Assembly: GCA_943325255.2 (NCBI GenBank)
Contig: CALPOS020000133.1
Span: 1-6,102 of the forward strand
Direction of reading: 5' to 3'
Origin: Sphingobacterium thalpophilum
Lineage (GTDB): Bacteria; Bacteroidota; Bacteroidia; Flavobacteriales; Flavobacteriaceae
Length of the DNA: 6,102 bases
Numbering within the stretch: position 1 is the stretch's first letter; each line of letters opens with the position of its first letter. The notes beneath the pieces are model-generated. The model searched no databases, was not told the DNA's origin, and was given only the letters and a program-made list of their open reading frames with translations. Positions 1 to 5,480 of the stretch are shown here, piece by piece. The translations under genes and the position numbers were made by a program.

Positions 1-354
1 ACACTAATGATGTCAATGACAGCAGATGTGTGCGATATGGACGAATTAGAATCTGGTAAAAGAAGAGAGGGCGTTTTTGGTGCTATTTATTGGTGGATGG
101 TAAAGTTTGGTTTTGCTATAGCAGGATTGTTAACGGGTGTTATTATGTCTGCAGTTGCCTTTAAAGCAGGAGCGCCAACACAGCCAGAAGGTGCCGTTAC
201 TGGCTTAAGATTGTTCTTTTCTGGTGTTCCAATCTGTGGTACTTTGATAGCCATGTGGGTCATGAGAAATTATGATTTGACTGAATCAAAAGCCAGGGAA
301 ATAAAAGCAGAGTTAGATGCTAGAAAAGGTCAAGAATTCACTATTAATAAGTAA
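1..354 (+). CDS. C-terminal part of a GPH-family (MelB-like) MFS sugar:cation symporter, 5' truncated by window edge
   Basis: This is the last 117 codons of an inner-membrane transporter; the frame is open from base 1, so the true start lies upstream and the ATG codons at 7 and 10 are internal. The segment S-M-T-A-D-V-C-D-M-D-E-L followed by SGKRREG (about 19-75) matches the signature loop of the glycoside-pentoside-hexuronide symporters, which has the form ADvvDydEl.tGkRreG. Two hydrophobic helices follow, at about 76-165 (from GAIYWWMVKFGFAIAGLL) and 208-275 (from LRLFFSGVPICGTLIAMW). A charged cytoplasmic tail rich in Lys and Glu closes the protein. Family members move sugars or glycosides with Na+ or H+. 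The glycoside hydrolases 66 bases downstream on the same strand suggest uptake of glucose or short beta-glucosides released by them. The substrate is inferred from context only. No terminator is visible in 355-420, so read-through into the GH16 gene is likely. Confidence 0.86.
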   Translation, partial: TLMMSMTADVCDMDELESGKRREGVFGAIYWWMVKFGFAIAGLLTGVIMSAVAFKAGAPTQPEGAVTGLRLFFSGVPICGTLIAMWVMRNYDLTESKAREIKAELDARKGQEFTINK

Positions 355-420
355 CTTAAATTTAATCGGTCGTTAGGACGGCTATGCTTTGTTAAATATC
401 AAGAAAAGCAAAAAACTATT

Positions 421-2115
421 ATGAAAAAACACGCAACACTTCAATTTTTAATTGCCTTATTTTTTATTGGTCATTGTTCATTTGCGCAGGTAGATGTCAT
501 CTATAATAATTTAGTTTGGTCAGATGAGTTCAATACAAACGGACCGGTAGATCAAAGCAAATGGTTTCATCAAACACAAATCCCAGCAGGTGGCAACTGG
601 TTTAACAATGAAGTGCAGCATTACACCAATCTGTTGTCAAATTCCTTTGTAAGTAATGGGAATTTAAACATCGTTGCAAAAAAAGAGGTTTTTCAGGACC
701 AAGGTGTTACGAAACAATATACATCTGCAAGGTTAAACTCTAAGTTTGCTTTTACTTACGGACGTGTAGATATTAGAGCCAAAGTGCCAAATAACCAAGG
801 AACATGGCCTGCTTTGTGGCTATTGGGTAAAAACGTAAATGAGGATGGTGGTTTTTTTGATTCCAATTTTGGAACGACTAGTTGGCCAGCGTGTGGTGAA
901 CTTGATATTATGGAACACGGGATTTTCTCCAATCAACCCATTAATTATGTAGGTGCTGCCATTCATACTCCCTCTTCTTTTGGAAATACACAAAACAAAG
1001 GCGGAACTCAATTGGGCGATATTTCTCAGAATTACTATGTGTACTCAATGAATTGGTCGCCAAATCAAATTTCTTTTTTAATTGATGATGTCGTTTTTTA
1101 TACCTACAATCCAGCAGTAAAAAATGCAAGTACTTGGCCCTTTGATGCGGATCAATTTTTCTTGCTTAATGTAGCGATGGGTGGTTTTGCAGGAGATATT
1201 CCAGCTAATTTTAATCAAGCTTCGATGATTATCGATTACATTCGTGTCTATCAAAATACTGCTCTGGATACTGAAGCCCCAACTAATTTCGTTGCTTCAA
1301 TCGGCAGTGTTACGGGTTCTTCAATAGAATTGTTGTTGAATGCTAACGATAATTCAGGAACAATTGCGTACACCATTTCTTATCCTGGAGGAACATTCAC
1401 AGTGTATAATCCTGCAAGCAATCAAAAATCGGTTGTAATACCGAACTTGTCACCGAACACCAATTATGTTTTTACCATTACGGCAGCAGATATGTCTGGT
1501 AACGAATTTGCAAATAATCCAATCGTGTTGAATGCAACAACTACAATAGATCCGGGATGTTCAGGAAATGATATTGAGGCGCAAGAAGGGTCCTTTACAG
1601 AGGGTTATAATTATTCTTTCCAAACTATTGGAACAGATGTTAAGGTTACTGTTGAACTGCTAGATGAGAGAATTGGACTCGTGGCTTTCTTACGCAATCA
1701 ATCGCCATTTTCAGAAACGCAAATGACAAATGTTTCAGGACAGATTTTTACACAGACAATCACCGGACAGACCATTGGTTCAACGATAAATTATGCAGTA
1801 AAGTTTGCATACGCTGGCGGATTGGCAGTAACGAAATTTTTGTCGTACGAGGTCGGATTTGACTGTTCACTTGGCGTGCAATCAAACGTAGAGTCGATAG
1901 CGTTCAGTTTTCAAAATCCAGTGAATGACAAGCTAAGCATCACTTCTAATGTAAAAATTGAGAAGGTCGAGATATACAATTTACTTGGTAATTTGGTTTT
2001 AAATACTACTTCAGATACGGAGAGCATCGATGTCTCGAATTTGTCAAAAGGGGTTTATTTGTTAACTGTTTATTCGGGTACGCAGAAAAGTGTGAAAAAA
2101 TTAATAGTTAACTAA
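421..2115 (+). CDS. Secreted GH16 endo-beta-1,3-glucanase (laminarinase-like) with Fn3-like, Cys-flanked and T9SS sorting modules
   Basis: This 564-residue protein probably hydrolyses internal beta-1,3 (or mixed-linkage) glucan bonds. Residues 1-22 are a Sec signal peptide (MKK, hydrophobic core, SFA|Q cut), which supports this start. The GH16 domain covers about 28-279. It contains NNEVQHYT (63-70), the W-P-ALWLLG stretch, and the catalytic motif E160-L-D162-I-M-E165, with E160 the nucleophile and E165 the acid/base, followed by DYIRVYQ. The ExDxxE form with this surrounding sequence is typical of laminarinase-type GH16. A fibronectin-III-like linker domain spans about 285-375. A module of about 100 residues bounded by C380 and C482 follows; I cannot name its family. 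The last 70 or so residues (NPVNDKL, then IYNLLG, then LSKGVYLLTV, ending in KKLIVN) form a type A T9SS C-terminal sorting domain. The protein should therefore be exported across the outer membrane and anchored or released. It sits between a sugar symporter and a GH3 gene, which fits a glucan operon. Specificity within GH16 (laminarin, lichenan or another glucan) is not settled by sequence alone. Confidence 0.93.
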   Translation: MKKHATLQFLIALFFIGHCSFAQVDVIYNNLVWSDEFNTNGPVDQSKWFHQTQIPAGGNWFNNEVQHYTNLLSNSFVSNGNLNIVAKKEVFQDQGVTKQYTSARLNSKFAFTYGRVDIRAKVPNNQGTWPALWLLGKNVNEDGGFFDSNFGTTSWPACGELDIMEHGIFSNQPINYVGAAIHTPSSFGNTQNKGGTQLGDISQNYYVYSMNWSPNQISFLIDDVVFYTYNPAVKNASTWPFDADQFFLLNVAMGGFAGDIPANFNQASMIIDYIRVYQNTALDTEAPTNFVASIGSVTGSSIELLLNANDNSGTIAYTISYPGGTFTVYNPASNQKSVVIPNLSPNTNYVFTITAADMSGNEFANNPIVLNATTTIDPGCSGNDIEAQEGSFTEGYNYSFQTIGTDVKVTVELLDERIGLVAFLRNQSPFSETQMTNVSGQIFTQTITGQTIGSTINYAVKFAYAGGLAVTKFLSYEVGFDCSLGVQSNVESIAFSFQNPVNDKLSITSNVKIEKVEIYNLLGNLVLNTTSDTESIDVSNLSKGVYLLTVYSGTQKSVKKLIVN

Positions 2116-2138
2116 AGGCTTATTATTTCTCAATTTAA

Positions 2139-2159
2139 TTACTTTTTACGTCAAAGTAA
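2139..2159 (+). other. AT-rich hairpin between the GH16 and GH3 genes
   Basis: TTACTTT (2139-2145) is a perfect 7-base inverted match to AAAGTAA (2153-2159), with a 7-base loop. It lies in the 61-base gap between the two glycoside hydrolase genes. There is no following T-run and little GC, so it is not a convincing terminator. It could slow polymerase or act as an mRNA end-stabilising stem, or be chance in AT-rich DNA. Confidence 0.25.
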
Positions 2160-2176
2160 AAGCATCAATTGATATT

Positions 2177-4432
2177 ATGAAAATTGTCACGCTCGTATTT
2201 GTTTTTTTTTCGTTAATGGGGTTTTCCCAAGAAAAAAAATGGGACAAAAAGGTGGAGGATCTGCTTGAAAAAATGACGCTAGATGAAAAGATAGGTCAGC
2301 TTAATCAATATAGCGGCTTCTGGGATGTAACTGGTCCAGCCCCAACAGAGGGAAGTTCAGCGAAAAAATACCAAAATCTTAAAGCGGGATTAGTTGGTGC
2401 AATGCTCAACGTCAAAGGAGTCAAAAATATTTACAAACTGCAGAAAATTGCTGTGGAAGAAACTCGCTTGGGGATTCCGCTGTTGTTTGGCTATGATATA
2501 ATTCACGGGTACAAGACGATTAGCCCTATTCCGTTGGCTGAAGCGGCGAGTTGGGATTTACAAGCTATACAAAAATCAGCAGAAATTGCAGCGGAAGAAT
2601 CTGCTTCTGCGGGAATAAATTGGACATTTGCACCCATGATCGATGTAACCCGAGATGCGCGTTGGGGAAGAGTAATGGAAGGTGCTGGTGAAGATCCTTT
2701 TTTAGGAAGCAAGATTGCAGCCGCTCGAATCAAAGGTTTTCAAGGAAATCTTTCATCAAACAAAAACATTATTGCTTGCGCCAAACACTTTGCTGGCTAT
2801 GGATTTGCAGAAGCTGGAAAAGAATATAATACGGTTGATGTTAGTAACGAAACGCTGTATAATATCATTTTCCCGCCTTTCAAAACTGCGGTCAATTCTG
2901 GTGTGCGAAGTTTTATGAACGCCTTCAACCAACTCAATGGTGTGCCAGCAACGGGAAATAAATTTCTTCAACGAGAGATTCTGAAAAACCAGTGGAGTTT
3001 TCCGGGATTTGTAGTGTCAGATTGGGGTTCTATAAAAGAATTAGTCACTCATGGTTTCGCGAAAGATAGCTTGCAAGCAGCAGAAATAGCAATCAATGCC
3101 GGGTCTGATATGGATATGGAATCTAGTATCTATATTAATCACCTTGCTGATTTAGTAAAGAACGGTAAGATAAAGGAAACTACGATTGATGATGCCGTCA
3201 GAAGAATTTTGAAAGTAAAATTTGAGTTGGGTTTATTTGATAATCCCTATAAATATTGTGACGAGGCTCATGAGAAGGCAACTGTCGGGAAATCAGCATT
3301 TCAAGAAGCAGTCTTGGATATGGCTAGAAAATCAATCGTGTTACTAAAGAATGAACGCAACTTGCTTCCCCTTAAGAAAGAAGGTCAAAAAATTGCTGTT
3401 ATTGGTGCGCTAGCATCTGATAAGAATAGCCCTTTAGGGAATTGGCGTTTGGCAGCCGATGACAATACAGCCGTTTCTGTTTTAGAAGGATTGCAAAAAT
3501 ATATGGGCAATCTATTGACTTACGCAAAAGGGGCAGAGGTAGTTACCGGAGAAACGCGCTTTGCAAAGGAAGTCGCTGTCAACACAACGGATACGTCTGG
3601 ATTTCCCGAAGCACTAGCAGTAGCAAAAGGCGCTGATGTAGTTATTATGGTTTTAGGAGAAAACGGATATCAATCAGGAGAAGGGCGAAGCCGAACCGAC
3701 ATTGGTTTGCCAGGTGTGCAACAAGAATTGTTAGAAGCAGTTTATCAGGTAAATAAAAATATTGTTTTAGTTTTAAATAACGGAAGACCTCTCCTAATTC
3801 CGTGGGCCGCAGAGCATCTCCCCGCTATTGTTGAGGCATGGCAATTAGGAACTCAAAGTGGTCATGCGATTGCACAAGTCTTATACGGCGATTACAATCC
3901 GAGTGGTAAATTACCAATGACTTTTCCAAGAAATGTTGGACAGTTGCCCCTCTATTATAATTATAAAAGTACGGGGCGACCAGATCCAGAGAAGGACAAA
4001 GGGGTTGTCTTTTGGTCGCATTATATCGACGAAAAGCACACACCATTATACCCATTCGGCTATGGATTAAGTTATTCAAAATTTGAATACTCTAATCTAA
4101 AACTCGATAAAACTACTTTTTCAGATGGTGAAAGAATCGCAGTTTCAGTCGACATAACGAACAATAGTAGAGTCGCTGGAAAAGAAATAGTTCAATGGTA
4201 TATTCGCGATTTAGTTGGTAGTTTTGCTCGTCCTGTAAAAGAACTAAAAGGTTTCGACTTGGTCGAACTAAAACCATTTGAAACAAAAACAGTCAATTTC
4301 ATCATTAATGAAGAAACAATCCAATTTTATACTTCAAATTCAAAATGGGAAGCGGAGAAAGGCGAATTTAAAGTTTTTGTTGGTGGAAATTCAGAAACAA
4401 CGATTATGGCAGATTTTCAGTATGTAGAGTAA
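2177..4432 (+). CDS. bglX: Periplasmic GH3 beta-glucosidase, BglX-like
   Basis: This 751-residue exo-acting beta-glucosidase is close in length and layout to E. coli BglX (765). It removes glucose from the non-reducing end of beta-gluco-oligosaccharides. Residues 1-17 are a signal peptide (MKIVTLVFVFFSLMGFS|Q) and support this ATG. The GH3 N-terminal barrel spans about 30-355. It contains VTRDARWGRVMEGAGEDPF, the substrate-binding K203-H204 of KHFAGYG, and the nucleophile D282 in FVVSDWGSI. The GH3 C-terminal alpha/beta sandwich spans about 385-635, with candidate acid/base E502 in SGEGRSRTD; this aligns with the Glu of HEASSRTD in E. coli BglX. It also contains NGRPLLIPW, GDYNPSGKLPMTFPR and YPFGYGLSY. 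A Fn3-like domain (GKEIVQWY, RPVKELKGF) occupies about 655-735. The protein ends without a T9SS domain or lipobox, so soluble periplasmic location is expected, downstream in the pathway from the exported GH16. The gene starts 61 bases after the GH16 stop and is probably co-transcribed with it. Specificity for beta-1,3 versus beta-1,4 or beta-1,6 linkages is inferred from context. Confidence 0.94.
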   Translation: MKIVTLVFVFFSLMGFSQEKKWDKKVEDLLEKMTLDEKIGQLNQYSGFWDVTGPAPTEGSSAKKYQNLKAGLVGAMLNVKGVKNIYKLQKIAVEETRLGIPLLFGYDIIHGYKTISPIPLAEAASWDLQAIQKSAEIAAEESASAGINWTFAPMIDVTRDARWGRVMEGAGEDPFLGSKIAAARIKGFQGNLSSNKNIIACAKHFAGYGFAEAGKEYNTVDVSNETLYNIIFPPFKTAVNSGVRSFMNAFNQLNGVPATGNKFLQREILKNQWSFPGFVVSDWGSIKELVTHGFAKDSLQAAEIAINAGSDMDMESSIYINHLADLVKNGKIKETTIDDAVRRILKVKFELGLFDNPYKYCDEAHEKATVGKSAFQEAVLDMARKSIVLLKNERNLLPLKKEGQKIAVIGALASDKNSPLGNWRLAADDNTAVSVLEGLQKYMGNLLTYAKGAEVVTGETRFAKEVAVNTTDTSGFPEALAVAKGADVVIMVLGENGYQSGEGRSRTDIGLPGVQQELLEAVYQVNKNIVLVLNNGRPLLIPWAAEHLPAIVEAWQLGTQSGHAIAQVLYGDYNPSGKLPMTFPRNVGQLPLYYNYKSTGRPDPEKDKGVVFWSHYIDEKHTPLYPFGYGLSYSKFEYSNLKLDKTTFSDGERIAVSVDITNNSRVAGKEIVQWYIRDLVGSFARPVKELKGFDLVELKPFETKTVNFIINEETIQFYTSNSKWEAEKGEFKVFVGGNSETTIMADFQYVE

Positions 4433-4516
4433 AGAGTTAATCGCGAAATTTAGTCGAAGTGAAGTCGTAATAATATAATTTTTATTGCATCAGAACTGTT
4501 AAATTTCAATCTAATG

Positions 4517-4549
4517 TTTGCTTTCTAAATATTTATTGTGCTATATTTG
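4517..4549 (+). promoter_or_regulatory. Bacteroidota housekeeping promoter for the sigma factor gene
   Basis: A TTTG (-33 element) lies at 4517-4520 and an exact TANNTTTG (-7 element, TATATTTG) at 4542-4549, separated by 21 bases. This fits the known Flavobacterium consensus TTG-N17-23-TANNTTTG. Transcription would begin near 4555, giving a leader of about 90 bases before the ATG at 4645. The GH3 gene ends 84 bases upstream with no strong terminator, so this promoter may not be the only source of transcript. The remainder of the 4433-4516 gap shows no gene. Confidence 0.72.
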
Positions 4550-4585
4550 GCTTAGTATTAATTCTAATTTAACATTTGCCTATAA

Positions 4586-4642
4586 CTAAAAATTACTTTT
4601 TAGAGATTGTTCTCATTTTATCAAATTAATTTAAAAAGTAAT
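4586..4642 (+). promoter_or_regulatory. Candidate structured 5' leader of the sigma factor mRNA with two competing hairpins
   Basis: CTAAAAA (4586-4592) can pair with TTTTTAG (4597-4603) around a TTAC loop. Alternatively ATTACTTTTTA (4592-4602) is a perfect 11-base inverted match to TAAAAAGTAAT (4632-4642), which ends two bases before the start codon. The second fold would enclose a small GAGA-TTGT-TCTC stem (4603-4614) stacked directly on it and would sequester the A-rich ribosome-binding region. The two folds share bases 4592 and 4597-4602, so they cannot coexist. The pairings are seen in the sequence; the regulatory role is inferred, and AT richness makes chance pairing possible. Confidence 0.35.
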
Positions 4643-4644
4643 AT

Positions 4645-5229
4645 ATGGCAAGTGTACAAATCCCAGATGCATTATTGGTAAAAAATTATGTGGCAGGTGA
4701 CGAAACCGCTTTGGCTACGTTAATCAATAGGCACCAATCGAAAATATATGGTTTTATTTACTCTAAAATTTCAGACCGAGATTTGAGTGACGATATTTTT
4801 CAAGACACTTTTATTAAAGTAATAAAAACCTTAAAGTCCAATTCATATAATGAAGAAGGAAAATTTCTCCCATGGGTAATGAGAATTGCCCATAATCTTA
4901 TCATTGATCATTTTAGAAGAAACAAAAAAATGCCAATGTATCGTGAAACCGAGGAATTTTCAATTTTTTCGATCATGACGGATCATTCCTTAAGTGCAGA
5001 GAATCAGATGATTTCTGAACAAGTCGAAAAAGACCTTAAGCGATTAATCGAAGAATTGCCAAATGACCAAAAAGAAGTTTTAGTCATGCGGATTTATCAA
5101 GATCTAAGTTTCAAAGAAATCTCAGAATTAACAGGTGTTAGTATCAATACAGCCTTAGGTAGAATGCGTTATGCTTTAATGAACCTAAGGAAAGTGATCG
5201 AGAAGCATCAAATTATTTTGACCAATTAA
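4645..5229 (+). CDS. ECF-type (sigma-70 family, group 4) RNA polymerase sigma factor
   Basis: This 194-residue protein has the two-domain layout of an extracytoplasmic-function sigma factor. Sigma region 2 spans about 21-95. It includes the core-binding stretch DLSDDIFQDTFIKVI (46-60) and the -10-recognition and melting helix LPWVMRIAHNLIIDHFRR (75-92). An acidic linker follows. Region 4 spans about 128-183, with the segment ELPNDQKEVLVMR and the helix-turn-helix DLSFKEISELTGVSINTALGR (about 153-173), which would contact the -35 element. An in-frame TAA at 4639-4641 lies just upstream of the ATG, so this start is firm. The protein has no extra C-terminal domain. No membrane anti-sigma (FecR/RseA-like) gene lies next to it; only a 47-residue basic protein follows. 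It is transcribed from its own promoter at 4517-4549 and so is unlikely to belong to the glucan locus, although proximity leaves that open. The regulon and inducing signal are unknown. Confidence 0.92.
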   Translation: MASVQIPDALLVKNYVAGDETALATLINRHQSKIYGFIYSKISDRDLSDDIFQDTFIKVIKTLKSNSYNEEGKFLPWVMRIAHNLIIDHFRRNKKMPMYRETEEFSIFSIMTDHSLSAENQMISEQVEKDLKRLIEELPNDQKEVLVMRIYQDLSFKEISELTGVSINTALGRMRYALMNLRKVIEKHQIILTN

Positions 5230-5282
5230 CAATATATTGGAGAATCCATCGTTGTAGATATAACAAACACAATAACTACAAT

Positions 5283-5426
5283 ATGGCAAAAATTTACTTT
5301 AGAAAATCATTGGTAACTCCTTCCATGAAACCCAAAAAAGAAACAGTATCTTTTTTATTAAATTACTCTAAAGCGTTAAGCTACTTAAAAATTGGAAAGA
5401 TGAACATTGAAATGATCGCTAATTAA
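5283..5426 (+). CDS. Small basic protein of unknown function, 47 aa
   Basis: A short reading frame starts with MAKIYFRKSL and ends with KMNIEMIAN. It lies 53 bases after the sigma factor stop and just before a strong terminator, so it is probably the last gene of the sigma transcript. It has 8 Lys, 1 Arg and only 2 Glu (net charge about +7). It has no signal peptide and no membrane helix; the middle part (ETVSFLLNYSKALSYL) could form an amphipathic helix. The N-terminal half resembles small conserved proteins I associate with Flavobacteriaceae genomes (a KKET-FLLNYSKAL core), but I cannot name a family and that memory is unchecked. The position between a sigma gene and a terminator, and the coherent protein-like composition, favour a real gene. 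A nucleic-acid or sigma-binding role is possible but not shown. Confidence 0.66.
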   Translation: MAKIYFRKSLVTPSMKPKKETVSFLLNYSKALSYLKIGKMNIEMIAN

Positions 5427-5430
5427 GAAA

Positions 5431-5461
5431 ATATCCCGAAACTTATCGGGATATTTTTTTT
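5431..5461 (+). terminator. Rho-independent terminator of the sigma factor / small protein unit
   Basis: ATATCCCGA (5431-5439) pairs perfectly with TCGGGATAT (5446-5454) around a 6-base loop. It is followed by a T-run through 5461. It starts 4 bases after the small-protein stop codon and lies 20 bases beyond the end of the convergent nth gene. Read on the minus strand the same stem is followed by a shorter T-run (TTTTC), so it may also work weakly in the other direction. Confidence 0.92.
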
Positions 5462-5480
5462 AAACGCGCTCGCCTAATTG

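Noticed and set aside
385..410. Inverted repeat TGCTTT / AAAGCA before the GH16 gene as a terminator
   Set aside because: Only 6 bp with a 14-base loop and no T-run; more likely chance. A weak GTC-GTTAG-GAC stem nearby is equally unconvincing.
463..486. Cys19 near the end of the GH16 signal sequence as a lipobox
   Set aside because: The local sequence is I-G-H-C, with His at -1 where lipoboxes need Gly, Ala or Ser. SFA|Q is a good ordinary signal-peptidase site, and the protein has a T9SS sorting domain.
820..1129. Antisense open frames inside the GH16 gene
   Set aside because: They overlap the catalytic core of a clear GH16 coding region, have no recognisable domains, and are explained as shadows of that gene.
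2164..2173. 10-base palindrome ATCAATTGAT just before the GH3 start
   Set aside because: Short, single and AT-rich. No second copy near another gene of the cluster was seen to suggest an operator.
2503..2971. Open frames on both strands inside the GH3 gene (also 3825-4079 on the minus strand)
   Set aside because: They lie in other frames of a fully conserved GH3 sequence and show no protein-family features.
4467..4488. Hairpin GTAATAA / TTATTGC as a terminator of the GH3 gene
   Set aside because: The stem is almost all A-U with a G-U pair, and it is followed by ATCAG rather than a T-run.
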